Assembly (NCBI GenBank): GCA_963575745.1
Contig: CAUYUJ010016484.1
Span: 211,696-275,695, forward strand
Direction of reading: 5' to 3'
Source of the DNA: Prorocentrum cordatum
Lineage: Eukaryota; Sar; Dinophyceae; Prorocentrales; Prorocentraceae
DNA: 64,000 nucleotides
Shown here: one piece after another, positions 1-10,154 of the stretch
How the letters are laid out: each line of letters opens with the position of its first letter
How positions within the stretch are numbered: the first letter of the stretch is position 1
The notes under the pieces: model-generated
What the model was told of the DNA's origin: nothing
Database searches by the model: none
The model's input: only the letters and a program-made list of their open reading frames with translations
Position numbers and translations under genes: made by a program

Positions 1-182
1 GAGAAAAAGGAGGATGAAGAGCAGAAGGGAGGACGGACAATGATGTGAGATCTGTGTGGTGCAATCTATGAGGTACGATCTATGTTGTGCAATCCACTCT
101 GCTGAACTTGAAATCGTCATTTTCACTGCTCGCGTAAACATTTTCACTCACTTACCCGCAACTTGGTTTGCAAAACCTGTTA

Positions 183-705
183 AGACCGACTACGACGACA
201 CCGACGACAACGACTAGGACGACGCCGACGACGTCTCCGACGACTTCGACGACGACAACGACGCCGACGCCGACGACGACGACGACGCCAACGAAGGCGA
301 CGACGAGGGAGGAGGAAGGACGACGACGAAACGCGACAACGACGACAACGACGAGGGAGGAGGGAGGACGGCGACGACGCGAACGACGACGAAGGAGGAA
401 GGACGGCGACGCCGACGACGACAACGACGAGGGAGGAGGGAAGACGACGACGACAACGACGACGACGACGGCGACGAAATAGGAGGGAAGACGACGAGAC
501 GCCGACGACGGACGACGACGACGACGTGGGAGGAGGAGGAAAAACGACCACGGCGACAACAACGACGGAAACGACCACGACGCCAAAGAGGACGACGACG
601 ACGAACACGAGAAAAAACAGAGGACGACGTAGGCGACGACGACGACGACGACGACGACGCGGGAGGAGGGAGGACGGCGACGACGACGACGACGACGACG
701 CAAGA
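183..705. repeat. GAC/ACG trinucleotide tract
   Basis: Imperfect (GAC)n/(ACG)n simple repeat about 520 bp long, interrupted by short GGAGGAGG runs and ending in an alternating GC stretch near 705-720. Open frames across it on both strands give only Thr-, Arg- or Val-rich low-complexity peptides and are not genes. The 182 bases to the left show nothing recognisable. Confidence 0.9.
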
Positions 706-721
706 GCGCGCGCGCGCACGC

Positions 722-1162
722 TTTTGTTGAAAATCCGTGTTGCGAAACCTTGGGTGTTTGTAGGTTTTTTGGGCGCACGATTTTGAAATCCTTCCGAAAC
801 CGATGGGTTTTCGGCATACGCCCGCGACGACGCGCGCGTCTGCACTTCGTCCCATTTTTTACAAAAGATTCTCGCGACGGCACACGCGCAAGGGCGTTCG
901 ACAGATTTCGACATGCGCTCGCACGAAGCCCGTTTGGTAGCATTTTGTGAAAATCTTGAAAAACCTATGGGTTTCGTAAGATTTCGCAAGAGCTCGCGCG
1001 GAAGCTGTTTTAGCAAATCAGTGTTGCGAAACCATGTGTGTTTTGTATGTGTTTTGGAACTCGATTGCGAAATCCCTCCCGCACCGAAGGTTTTTGAAGG
1101 ATTTCGCCATGCGCGCGCGCGACGACGCTCGCGTGTGCACTTCGTCCCGTTTTTTGCAAGGA
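722..1162. repeat. Three diverged ~145-bp tandem units
   Basis: The segment starting near 722 (TGTTGCGAAACC..., then ...TGCACTTCGTCCC) recurs near 1012 with the same landmarks in the same order, and a weaker copy lies between them near 870. Spacing is about 145 bp. The units share runs such as GTTGCGAAACC, GATTTCG and CACTTCGTCCC. No credible gene is seen. Confidence 0.6.
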
Positions 1163-1287
1163 AACAGTGCTATGTTACAACAACAAATGTCACCGCATAG
1201 TGCTTTTTTACAAGGGAACCTCAGGGGGGAAACCGGCCTAGCTGGGATGATACGATTTCATATTTAGGATAGACGAGTGTGCAATAT

Positions 1288-1321
<34 letters not shown>

Positions 1322-1709
1322 CTATAGATATGAAATGATACTATCCCGGGGGGAACCGATAAGTCCGGGGGGGGGAAAGTCGATTTATTCTCTTTTTAGA
1401 AAAAAAAGCGGTGCAATTCTCACGGCGGCGACGAGTGACGACGAGGCGGCGGCGGGGCGGCGACGGCGACACCGTGGCCGCCAGATAGGCCCAAACAGCG
1501 GGCGGCGACGATGCGGCGACGGGGCGACGACGGCAACGACATGGCCGCAGGACCAAGACGCAGGCCCAAACGACTGGCGGCGACGGGGCCGCGACGGCGG
1601 CGACATTGCCGCCGGACCAACATGCATGCCCAGTAGCTTCGAACACAATGAAGAAAACCCCGAAGCGCAAACACAATTTGGGGAAGACGGGGAAACGCGT
1701 AATCAGAAA
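1163..1709. other. No gene seen; TA repeat and GCGGCGAC-rich DNA
   Basis: Contains a (CA)n-(TA)n dinucleotide run at about 1288-1330 and a degenerate GCGGCGAC-type GC-rich stretch at about 1425-1615. Frames are open only because of composition. Confidence 0.6.
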
Positions 1710-1835
1710 GTTTCGGAGCTCCGCTCTGATTTTGAATCGAGGCTGGGCCCTCCTCCTTAGTGCGTGGAGCGCGCTAGGGGCGGCACCCGAGGTCAGCGCC
1801 GATCCGAGAAATCCGCGCGGGCCTCCCAGTTCTTG
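1710..1835. repeat. Foldback repeat FB, copy 1
   Basis: Diverged copy of a ~140-bp palindromic repeat. The left arm resembles TCGGATCGGCGCTGGGCC, the middle carries GCGTGGAGCGCGCTAGGGGC, and the right arm carries CGCCGATCCGAGAAATCC. Related copies lie at about 4690-4805, 27605-27890 and 34362-34503. The arms can fold back on each other. No coding capacity. Confidence 0.65.
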
Positions 1836-1843
1836 TTTATGCA

Positions 1844-2027
1844 GATACAGTCGAGGCGTTGACCAAAGGAACCCTAAATAAGGAACGAGGCCCCTATTTT
1901 CCATAAGTTGAACTTCGATTTCGCATCGAAAACCTAAGGACAATCCAAGGCAAGCTGCGAAACAATTAAGGAACACGGAGCCCCTCCCCAACGATAAGGG
2001 TTCCTTCTTCAGGGCCCCGACTGTATC
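1844..2027. mobile_element. TA-flanked MITE family M1, copy 1
   Basis: A 184-bp non-autonomous element with imperfect inverted ends. The left end reads TACAGTCGAGGC and the right end GGCCCCGACTGTA, followed inward on both sides by GGAACC and GGCCCC motifs. Outer TA dinucleotides and CAGT-starting termini are typical of Tc1/mariner-type elements (family knowledge). There is no internal ORF. Other copies lie at about 26890-27088, 34796-34968 and, more diverged, 45716-45862. Confidence 0.7.
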
Positions 2028-2037
2028 ATTATTATCT

Positions 2038-2512
2038 GGAACTCGAAACCAGATATCCGCCCAGTCGGCTCACAATTCGCCAGCCCATCTGCATCGCCTG
2101 GACATATCTGGTAGTCGAATCCAAACTGGCACCAATCTGGCAAGTCCAACCTGGCAATCTGGCGAGGGAGTCAATATGATCCAATCTGGCGAGAGCCAAC
2201 CTGGCGCCAATTTGGCAATCTGGTAAATGGCCCATCATCAGATATATCATGTGAGGGGCAATCTGGCATACGACCCAACCTGGCGAATGCTGAAGCAAAA
2301 ATTTTGGCGCACCCCATTGGGGGGGAAAACGCTCAATCTGGCGAACATTCCAATCTGGCAGTCTGGCCCTGAAGCCAACCTGGCCAACCTGGCGAAGTGT
2401 CCAACCTGGCAATCTGGAACAACATTCAACCTGGCTGTCCTCTCAAGCCAATCTGGCGGGCACGTCAATCTGGCGGGCAATCTGTTGTCCAATCTGAAAA
2501 AAAGCGTTGCAA
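2038..2512. repeat. CCAATCTGGC minisatellite
   Basis: A degenerate array of a ~10-13 bp unit around CCAATCTGGC / CCAACCTGGC, roughly 35 copies with irregular spacing. Apparent ORFs crossing it (for example Asn-Leu-Ala repeats) are a result of the repeat. Confidence 0.85.
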
Positions 2513-3226
2513 TATGATCCAGGCTGCCGTACGAACCACATCCTATGATATTCGTACTCTGTGATCCACGCGCTTCCCCCCTACGGTCCCCTCTGTGATC
2601 CACGCGCTTCACCGATGGAGTCCCAAGGGGGTCCTTAGGGGGAATCCTTCGGGGATCCTTAGACATCGTTAAGGGATCGTTAGAAATTCCGAGAGTGTCC
2701 TTAGGAATCCGAGGGCTTCCTTAGGAATCCTTGGGGGCATCCTTGTGAATCCCTATGGGATCCGTCGGAACCCTTGGGGAATCCTGTGGGAATCGTTAGG
2801 GAATCCCGAGGGGGACCTCAGGAGATCCTTCGGGATCCCTAGGGCATCCTGAGGACACCTTCGGGAACCCGATGGAATCCCTAGAAAACCCCTGAGGGGG
2901 AGGACGGGAATCCTTAGGAATCCCAGGGGGATCCCGAGGGAATCCCTAGGGAATCCTGGATACCCGATGGAATCTCAAGGGGGTCCTTAGAAATCCATGG
3001 GGCATCCTTAGGAACCCGTAGGGAACCCTTAGAAATCCTGAGGGGATCCTTAGGACCCCTTGTGGATCCCTGGGGAACCCTTCGGAAGTCCTGAGAAACC
3101 CTGCAGGAATCTTAGAAAGCCCTAGTGGATCCTGAGGAATTATGAAGGACTTCGTGGGAATCCTCAGGGCGTCCTAGGCGGCCACCCTTAGGAATCCTCA
3201 GGGAGACCCCAGGGAATCCATAGGGG
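2513..3226. repeat. GGGAATCCTTAGG degenerate array
   Basis: From about 2630 to 3215 the DNA is an irregular array of 10-14 bp units related to GGGAATCCTTAGG, with GGATCC/GAATCC variants. The first ~115 bases hold a short direct repeat of CTCTGTGATCCACGCGCTTC. No gene. Confidence 0.8.
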
Positions 3227-3362
3227 AACCACCACCACCACCACCACCACCACCACCACCACCACCATCACAACACACACACACAACACACCACACCACA
3301 CCACACCACACCACACCACACCACACCACACCACACCACACCACACCACACCACACCACACA
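3227..3362. repeat. (ACC)n followed by (CACAC/CCACA)n
   Basis: About 40 bp of ACC triplets, then CA-rich sequence, then a near-perfect pentanucleotide ACCAC array running to 3362. The opposite strand encodes only Trp/Cys/Gly/Val low-complexity peptides. Confidence 0.95.
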
Positions 3363-3533
3363 ATGAAACTCACCTATACATCCTTTTGGGGATCTACTGA
3401 CCCGGGCCAATCCAGATCCGGGTCAAACAGGCTTTCCAAGATCCTGCAGGATCCGGCACCCGAGCCCGGGTCAGTGCACCCCTGGTTCTGCAGGATCCTG
3501 TCTGACCCCCGTGTGCATTGACCCCCGTTTTTT

Positions 3534-3728
3534 TCGGGCTGGGCGAAAGGGGGGGATAGCAAAGGGGGGGTTGAGAATCAGCTCACGTAGCTGACTTTCC
3601 CGGCGCCTCCCGGCGCCGGAGGCGGCCAGGTATCGAGGAATGGGCCCATCGCTGGGGCCGAAACCAGCTGCACGCAGCAGATTTCGTAACCCCCCCCCTT
3701 TCCCAATCCCCCCCGTTCGCCCGACCCG
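3534..3728. mobile_element. MITE family M2, copy 1 (195 bp)
   Basis: An element with ~35-bp imperfect terminal inverted repeats. The left end starts TCGGGCTGGGCGAAAGG and the right end closes with CGTTCGCCCGACCCGA. Flanking T runs (TTTTT on each side) could be a 5-bp target duplication, but the run is ambiguous. The interior contains a CCGGCGCC palindrome. The second copy, at 14769-14965, has clearer target duplication. Confidence 0.75.
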
Positions 3729-3905
3729 ATTTTTTCATGACGTCGACCCCCAGAGGTCTGGACCCATTCCCCAGGACCGGTTTTTCGTCCCGAGTCGTTT
3801 TTTGGCGCTCCCGAGGGCCGGTTAGGGCCCCCGGAGGCCAAAAATCATGAAGAACCTCCCGTCGAGATTTTTCCACGACTCGAGGGGGTCTGGGCCCGAT
3901 CTTGA
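3729..3905 (+). repeat. Interspersed repeat R4, copy A
   Basis: A ~170-bp segment with landmarks CATGACGTCGACCCCCAGA, GGTCTGGA, GACCGGTTTTTCGTCC and CCCCCGGAGGCC. The same order of landmarks occurs at 29466-29655, 29827-30180 and, on the other strand, 33215-33355. It abuts the M2 copy to its left. No ORF is conserved among copies. Confidence 0.6.
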
Positions 3906-4082
3906 ACCCGATCCTTTCTGCTCCTGCTCCGCCTCGCCCGCCCGCTGCCTTCGCCTTCCCTATAGGCACGCACCGGCCCGCAAAATGCGCAGCGCGCCGC
4001 CCGCCTCCTCCCAGCGGCGGGCCCAGCCGCTGCCGCGCCGGGCTCCGCCTGTCCACAGCCCGGCAGGCGGAGGGCGACGGGC

Positions 4083-4203
4083 CATCGCTCGGACGTCCAT
4101 TCCCTGTGCTTTTTTCGGTGTCGTGCGTGGCTTTTTCGCCAAATGATCAAGGATGCGCCTCGATGGTCCTCGCCGAAGGAAAAAGGCACACGTCCGAGCG
4201 GTG
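4083..4203. mobile_element. MITE family M3, copy 1 (121 bp)
   Basis: A 121-bp element bounded by CATCGCTCGGACGT and its near-perfect inverse (one mismatch). Its twin at 22115-22235 has the same length and about 8 differences, so roughly 93% identity. The arms continue inward imperfectly (poly-T against poly-A), so the whole element could fold as a hairpin. No ORF and no clear target duplication. Confidence 0.8.
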
Positions 4204-4320
4204 CCAAGCAGAGGGAGAGGAGAGGGAGGAGCTGGCACGGGCGCTCGGCCACAGCTCTTTACGTGCGTACGCAAGACCCACCTGAACTGCACATCAAGGG
4301 AGCAGGGCGGCACAGCTTGA

Positions 4321-4486
4321 AGGGGCCCTGGGACACACACACACACACATAAATACACAAATAAAAAAATCCCCCAATCGTTTCCCATATGTTCTGGGTT
4401 TATGTCTTCCCCCCCACTGCCCATGTTCTCCCATATTTTCTGGGAGTCGACGATTCATTGTGTCCGAGTGTTTTTCTCCTCCTGAC
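4321..4486 (+). repeat. Interspersed repeat R5, copy 1
   Basis: A ~165-bp repeat with a fixed layout. The head is (TGA)AGGGGCCCTGGG, followed by CACACA/AATAAA-rich sequence, then CCCATAT, CTGGGTTT.GTCTTCCC, CCCATATTTTC, CTGGGAGTCGACGATTCA and TGTGTC.GTGTGTT. No inverted ends are seen. Copies occur at 13037, 18527, 21841, 23986 and 47040 (partial), all in this orientation. Confidence 0.85.
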
Positions 4487-4689
4487 AACTCCCCAGGCAT
4501 CTGACGTGTAGATGCCGTTTTCGGGGCACGGCCCGGAAAACAGCACCCATCCAAGTTGGCCGCAGAACCTACCCAGCACGCACTCAAAAGAGGGGGGTGG
4601 ACCAGTAGACTCGTGCCCACCCCATGGGGGGAGGGAACAACACTGGGACGATAGCGGAACAAAACACGGCATAAACATAAACTGTTGAC

Positions 4690-4865
4690 GGTCCGCGCAA
4701 ATGTCTTGGATTTGCGCTGGGACCCCCTCCCTGGCGTGCGTAGCGCGCTAGGGGCGGCGCTGGAGGCGCCGCTGGGGGGGTCACAACGAGGATCCAAGAT
4801 CTGCGCGGAGGGGGAGGAGGAGGAGGAGGAGGAGGAGGAGGAGGAGGAGGAGGAGGAGGAGGAAG
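4690..4865. repeat. Foldback repeat FB, copy 2, plus GGA tract
   Basis: Positions 4690-4805 carry the FB landmarks (GGATTTGCGCTGGGACC, GCGTAGCGCGCTAGGGGCGG, GGCGCCGCTGG, GAGGATCCAAGATCTGCGC). A (GGA)n run follows to 4865. No gene. Confidence 0.6.
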
Positions 4866-5044
4866 GGAGGTCCGCCAGCGAAGGACCAGTACCGTGTAGC
4901 TGATCCCCATCCCCATTCCGGAGAACAGAAGAGACACACACATAAACGAGGATCCGCGCGGAACGCCAACACTTTATGTTTAAGCAGTTTCGTCTTTCTT
5001 CGAGCTAGGCGTGCCGCGGCCGAGTGTCCTCTCCGCGTGCCATC

Positions 5045-5410
5045 TCGCCCTCACCCTCCTCCTCCTCCTCCACCTCCTCCTCCTCCCCCCCTCCTCCAAC
5101 TCTCTCCTCCTCCTCCTCCTCCTCTCCTCCTCCAACTCCGTCCTCCTCTCCTCCCCTCCTCCTCCTCCTTCCCCTCCCCCTCCCCCTCTTTCCTCCTCCT
5201 GCCTCTCATCTACTCTTCCTCGTCGTCGTCCTCCTCCTCCTCCGCCTCCCTCCTCCTCCTCCTCCTCCTCCTCCCTCCCCCTCCCCTCCCCCTCCCCTCC
5301 TTCTCCTCCTCCTCCTCCACCTCCCTCCTCCTCCTCCTCCTCCTCCACCTCCTCCTCCTCCTCCTCCTCCTCCTCCTCCTCCTCCTCCTCCTCCTCCTCC
5401 TCCCCCTCCA
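5045..5410. repeat. CCT tract, ~365 bp
   Basis: An almost pure pyrimidine strand dominated by (CCT)n with CTCC interruptions. Three open frames through it encode Pro, Ser or Leu homopolymer-like peptides and are not supported as genes. Confidence 0.95.
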
Positions 5411-5602
5411 GCGCCGAAGGGTTATGCTCATCTCATGCCGCCTTGTTGTTCGTCCTCTCCTGCGAGGCGAGGCGGGGGGGAGGGTGGAGGATCGGGGCCT
5501 GCGGGTGCGGCAGGCTCGTGCCGTGCCGACTGCGGCGCCGGTCTCTGCCACCGCGCCGGATCGTTCCACCTCGAACGGTCGGCCGTCTCCGAAGCTTCAG
5601 CT

Positions 5603-5763
5603 TCAAGTCGGGCCTGTCCCCCTACAGGGGGGATTTTCGACGAAAAAAAAACATACTCAAAACATGCTCACCAAAAGGCCCAAAAATATATGAAAAATGG
5701 TCCCCAGACCATGTTTTGACTATTTTTGAATACTCCCCCTGTCGAGGGACAGGCCCGACTTAA
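5603..5763. mobile_element. MITE family M4 (TTAA ends), copy 1
   Basis: A 161-bp element. The left end CAAGTCGGGCCTGTCCC is inverted at the right end as GGGACAGGCCCGACTTAA. Inside are GGGGATTTTCGACGAAAA near the left, an AT-rich middle with a CCCCAGAC motif, and GAATACTCCCCCTGT near the right. The family has five copies in the window: here, 25697-25915, 27673-27828, 39386-39546 and 40767-40918. No transposase is encoded. Confidence 0.85.
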
Positions 5764-6539
5764 CTTTAGCTCGTTCAACATCGACCCACTCTGGGTCGCA
5801 GGCGGCGTTCAACCTTGAGCGCCGGCGGAGGGGTCGCCGCTGGTCGACACGGCGAGGAGCTGCCGCAGGCTGACAGCCCCCCCTTGAATCCGCTGAGGGG
5901 GTTGGGCACGTGCTGTCGGCACGGGTGGAGGGGGGTGGTTGGAGGAGGAGGAGGAAGAGGAGGAAGAGAAGGAGGAGGAGGAGGAGGAGGAGGAGGAGGA
6001 GGAGGAGGAGGGTAGGAGGGGAGGAGGAGAGGAGGAGGAGGAGGAGGAGGAGGAGCAGGAGGAGGAGGAGGAGGAGGAGGAGGGGAGAGGGGAGGGAGGG
6101 GGAGGGGAAGGAAGAGGAAGAGGGGACGAGGAGGAGGAGGAGAAGAGGCGGAGAGTTGGAGAGAGGAGGGAGGAGGAGAGAGGAGAGGAGAGGAGGAGGA
6201 AGAGGAGGAGGAGGGGGGGGAGGATGGGCAAGCTCCGTCGGAAGGTTAGGCTCCCACCCCTCCACGAATATCCTACCCCAGAGCAGGCCGATAGCCCCCC
6301 CCCCGACACCCCCAAAAAACCAGCCCCGGGACAGGAGGCCCTCGCCGCACCCACCCCACCCCTGATTACCGGCCCGTGCCGCCCCCCTCTCTCGCGTTCC
6401 CGGGGGGGGGGGGGCGGGCGACGATGCCCGGGGGGGAGAGAGAGGGAGAGGGAGAGGGAGACAGAGAGAAAGAGAACGAGAGAGATAAAGAGAACGAGAG
6501 AGAGAGAGAGAGATAATGAGAGAGAGAGAGAATCAGAGG

Positions 6540-6573
<34 letters not shown>

Positions 6574-6591
6574 GGCGGAGCCAGGACGAGG
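5764..6591. repeat. GGA and GA purine tracts; no gene
   Basis: After about 170 bp of ordinary sequence come a GGA-rich purine tract (about 5935-6225) and a (GA)n tract (about 6436-6572) that ends only 20 bp before the reverse transcriptase ORF. A TGA in the ORF's frame at 6571 closes that frame upstream, so the 5' part of the element, if any existed, is not here. Confidence 0.85.
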
Positions 6592-9234
6592 ATGACATCG
6601 GGTGGGGATGCATCGAGGATCTCTGTGATCCGGCGACAGAGCACAGCCGCGCAGCTGCTCTTGTTCAAGGCCAGAGCTGACGCATGCGCTAAGAAGGTCA
6701 TTTCAGATGTGCGGTCAGCCAACGCCAGCTCCTGGAAGGATTGGGTCGACAAGGCCCTTGACAAAGGGGCCAAGGCTGCGCACAAGTTCATTAAGGAGCG
6801 CACCAAATGGGAGCCCGACACTGTGGTCATTGAGGGTAAGCTCACCGCCTCCGTGCAGAGTACCCTGGACACCTACCAAGCCAAGTTCGGGAAATTCTGG
6901 GAGCCCTCGGCCGAGCCCCTCCACAGGGACAACGTCCTCCACGAGCCCATCGGGATCCCCTCAGTGGAAGCTCTCAAGGACCTCTCCAAGAGTTACCCCA
7001 AGTCCTCCGCCGTTTCTCTCGATGGGTTCCACATGAGGCATCTCAGTATGTTAACGGACGAGGCCCTAGAGGCCTTCGCCAAACTCATCTACGTCTCCGA
7101 GGTGCTTGGGGAGCTGCCTGGGCAGCTCCAGTGGGTCCTGGTGGCCCTCCTCCGCAAAGTCACAGGCGGCTACAGGCCCATCGGCATCTTTCCCATGATG
7201 TACAGAATCACAGGCAAGCTGCGCCTCCATTTCGCCCAGGACTGGATTGCCAAGCACGATCACTCTTGGTTTGCCTGCGGCGCAGGCAGATCACCAGTCG
7301 ACGTGGTATGGCGGCAGAGTCTCAGAGCTGAAGGGGCCGTCTCAGGAGGTGGGGCTTCTGCGGGCGTCCTCTGGGATATGGAGGCTTTCTTCGAGCGCTT
7401 CAAGAGAAGCAAATTGCGGGCCCGAGCGCTCGCTTTAGGTTTTCCTGAGACTCTGCTAGCATATCATCTCGCAGGGTACGGCTCTTGGAGACACATAGCG
7501 TGGAAGCGCTGTGTGGCCCAGCCTATTGCGGCCGCCAACGGCATAGTGGCAGGCTGCTCTTTCTGCATACTTTATGTCAGGATTTACTGTTTTGACGCCT
7601 TCCTGCGAATCACGTCGCTGCACGCGGCCGTCTATTTCGATTTCTATTTGGATGACCTGACCATCACCTGTCACGGCACCACGGTCAGGGTGCTCAAGCG
7701 TGTTGTCAGTGCCGCCAAGGAGCTTGCCCGACTCATCGAGATTGATTTAGAAGCCAGGATTGCGGTTCACAAAGGAGCCGTCGTTGCGTCGTCGGTGTCG
7801 TTAGCCAGGCTTCTCACCAGTGCCCTCGGGACTTCTGGGGGCAAGCTCCAAGCGGTCGCCACTAACTTAGGTTGTGATTTTACGGCGGGCAAGTCTTTCG
7901 GCTGCAATGGCGCTGCTGCTAAGCGCAGGGTCAGGCTCAGGACCGCGACGGTCAGAGGGCAACGCCTGCGTAAGCTTACCGCGACCGCGGGTCAACGATG
8001 TCGCAAGATTGTTACCACTGGGCTCCTTCCTGCTGGGGCTTTCGGGGCCGCCGTCGACGGGCTCAGCAACAAGTCCTTGTATAGGCTTCAATCTCTTGAG
8101 ATTGCCCAGATCACTCCGTGTTCCTCTAAGAAATCCAGAAGCGCCGCCTTCGCCCTCACGGGGTCCAGGGCCGACCGCTGGGCCCTCGGGCCCGTCCTCA
8201 GGTGGGCCCAGGAAGTTTGGAACACTACGCTCGGCAAGTATGTGACCCCAGGGACCATAGGACTGCTCGAGCTAAAGGAGATTTATAACCACGTGCAGCC
8301 AGCAGGACATTTGAGTTATAACGCCGTGCGAGGACCACTCAGCGCGGCAGCTCACGCGCTTCAACGTATTGGCTGGAGTTTCACATCAGCGTTTACGCTG
8401 CAGGACCACCTTGGCAGGACGGTCAGGCTCACTGACACCTCGCCGAGCCTGCTTTCCGACTTGCTTCACCAAGGATGCCAGAGGAGATGGGAAACCATAG
8501 CCGCTAAGAGCATACCCAGCCCAACCCCCATGAAGCGAGTGTGTTTTGACATTGCGCGTTCCCTGCTTTCCCCCAAAAGCAAGAAGTTACCCCCCAGGTT
8601 TAAGGCTATCCTCCAAACCCTTGTGGTCCAGGGTTGGTGGACCGAGGAGAAACTCGCTAATATAGGCTATGATGTGCCCAATGAGTGCCCACTCTGTAAA
8701 GCCTTCGGGGACACCATTCACCACCGTCTTTTCTCTTGTCAGCATCCAGAGGTAGTCGCCCTCAGGACAGAGCTGCTGCCGCCAGACGTTCTGCAGGCCG
8801 CGCTGGAGGCGCCAGAGAACAGCCCCCTGTACTGCTTCGGTCTTTTCGAGCATCCAGGGGAGCAGCACGATGATTTTCCGCTGCCCAGGGAGAAGCCCAT
8901 CGTTCGATTTGTCAGACACGACGGACAGCCAGACACGGTACCGCACTTTGGGGGGCTCACGGGAACCGACGGGTCGTGCACCAAGACAGGCATTGCGGAG
9001 TTAGACAGAGCGACGTTTTCGGCAGTGGCTTACAGTACCGACGGGGCCCCAGAGGCCTCCTTTTATGGCGCTGTTGCTGCCAACCTCCCCCAGACTTCTC
9101 AGGCTGGGGAGCACATGGGCTTCCTGGTGCTCCAGGAAGCCCTCACCAAACCTTCCAAGGTCTGGGTGGACTGCAAAGCGGTCCTTGATCAGCACACGCT
9201 AGGCCACTGCCGACACGTCTCAGCAGTAAGCTAA
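6592..9234 (+). CDS. Non-LTR retrotransposon reverse transcriptase with Zn-binding and partial RNase H domains (frameshifted)
   Basis: Encodes the polymerase of a LINE-like retroelement, which copies element RNA into DNA. About 880 codons are open from ATG 6592. Visible reverse transcriptase landmarks are RPIGIF (about residue 195), the motif A aspartate in LWDMEAFF (D262), motif B as NGIVAGCS (about 316), and the catalytic box FYLDD (D354, D355). A CX2CX8HX4C zinc motif follows (C699, C702, H711, C716), as in reverse-transcriptase zinc-binding domains. RNase H then starts with D793 (TGTDGS), E840 (EHMGF) and D860 (VWVDC). The frame hits TAA at 9232-9234, inside RNase H. The reading continues one frame back from about 9222, so one base has been lost. 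There is no endonuclease domain, and the upstream purine tract suggests 5' truncation. Probably a dead or mis-assembled copy. The reverse transcriptase call is secure; the exact clade is not. Confidence 0.93.
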   Translation: MTSGGDASRISVIRRQSTAAQLLLFKARADACAKKVISDVRSANASSWKDWVDKALDKGAKAAHKFIKERTKWEPDTVVIEGKLTASVQSTLDTYQAKFGKFWEPSAEPLHRDNVLHEPIGIPSVEALKDLSKSYPKSSAVSLDGFHMRHLSMLTDEALEAFAKLIYVSEVLGELPGQLQWVLVALLRKVTGGYRPIGIFPMMYRITGKLRLHFAQDWIAKHDHSWFACGAGRSPVDVVWRQSLRAEGAVSGGGASAGVLWDMEAFFERFKRSKLRARALALGFPETLLAYHLAGYGSWRHIAWKRCVAQPIAAANGIVAGCSFCILYVRIYCFDAFLRITSLHAAVYFDFYLDDLTITCHGTTVRVLKRVVSAAKELARLIEIDLEARIAVHKGAVVASSVSLARLLTSALGTSGGKLQAVATNLGCDFTAGKSFGCNGAAAKRRVRLRTATVRGQRLRKLTATAGQRCRKIVTTGLLPAGAFGAAVDGLSNKSLYRLQSLEIAQITPCSSKKSRSAAFALTGSRADRWALGPVLRWAQEVWNTTLGKYVTPGTIGLLELKEIYNHVQPAGHLSYNAVRGPLSAAAHALQRIGWSFTSAFTLQDHLGRTVRLTDTSPSLLSDLLHQGCQRRWETIAAKSIPSPTPMKRVCFDIARSLLSPKSKKLPPRFKAILQTLVVQGWWTEEKLANIGYDVPNECPLCKAFGDTIHHRLFSCQHPEVVALRTELLPPDVLQAALEAPENSPLYCFGLFEHPGEQHDDFPLPREKPIVRFVRHDGQPDTVPHFGGLTGTDGSCTKTGIAELDRATFSAVAYSTDGAPEASFYGAVAANLPQTSQAGEHMGFLVLQEALTKPSKVWVDCKAVLDQHTLGHCRHVSAVS

Positions 9235-10154
9235 AGTACTCAGGCCTGCACAAGCTAGCGCTTGCGCGGGACAGCAGACACCTCCTCGAGACGGCCTCCA
9301 AGGTCAAGAGCCATCAGAATGTGAACTCATTGGCTGGTGAGGCCAGACTCGCTGCCGAGATCAACACAGCAGCGGACAAGATGGCGAAGGCAGCAATGGA
9401 CTGCCACCCAAGTTTCAACCCGACAGCGCTGCAGGAGTTGCAGCGCAAGATAGAGGCCGCTCGAGCGATTGGTTTATACGCGCCCAGAATTCTCGCCCTT
9501 TGCCAGCGCAATAGGCACAAATGTGAGAGAGCCGCTCTGCCCTGTAAGGTTCAGGCCACCATCGTCGTGCACGACTGGGAGGTTCTTCAGGGGCCGATAC
9601 CGTACAGGTGCAGAGCATGTTTTACGTACGCCCGATCTTATAAGGCAGCCGTAGCACGTGAGAGACAAGCATGCCAGCCTCTGGCTAGCGCATTCAGGCG
9701 CGGCCTTGAAGGCATCCACGCCAGCCACCAGATGGCAATAGCGCATTTTGCCGTGCCAGTTGTCTTTTGCTTAGTTTGTGGGCGCTACGCCCAGTATGCT
9801 TTCAGAGGCTTGCCAGCCACGTGTCCTGGACGCCCTCCCAAGAGTGGCGGACGTGCGAACATCAGAAATCGTCTTCTGGCTGGCAAGCATCCAAGGTTTT
9901 CAGATTTTGCTTCAGAGTCCGAGCGGTACAACACCGCAGAAATTCAAAGGCAGCAGCGGGCGCAGCGTGAACTCACAGCAGCGCGCGCTGCGATGCCACT
10001 CCCGAGTCAGCCGCACCCACGCTCGGAGCCTCGCCCACAGAGGTTCGAGGCTGGTCGAGGGCGCCAGCAGCTTTCCAGCAGGCGCCCAGAGGAGGATGGG
10101 GAACTCATCCCTCCTGTGGGTTTCGGCGAGGACGACTCGGGATCCTCGGACTAG
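9222..10154 (+). pseudogene. Continuation of the retroelement ORF: end of RNase H plus C-terminal cysteine domain
   Basis: In the frame starting at 9222 the reading runs SSKLKYSGLHKLALARD, then KVKSHQNVNS and NTAADKMAKAA. The last two are the closing segment and fourth acidic residue (GAC 9375-9377) of the RNase H that the previous ORF began. A ~250-residue tail follows with CRAC, then HFAVPVVFCLVCGRYAQYAF...LPATCPGRP and LLAGKHPRF. That H/CX2C/C arrangement resembles, from memory, a C-terminal domain common in dinoflagellate retroelements; its function is unknown. The end is acidic, with a TAG at 10152-10154. A nominal start at GTG 9321 would be artificial. With the shift repaired the two parts would form one protein of about 1190 residues. 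Confidence 0.85.

Noticed and set aside
4083-4203. M3 as a spliceosomal RNA gene (ATGATCAAGGATG resembles part of U6)
   Set aside because: The similarity is a few bases; the terminal inverted repeats and hairpin fold fit a MITE better.
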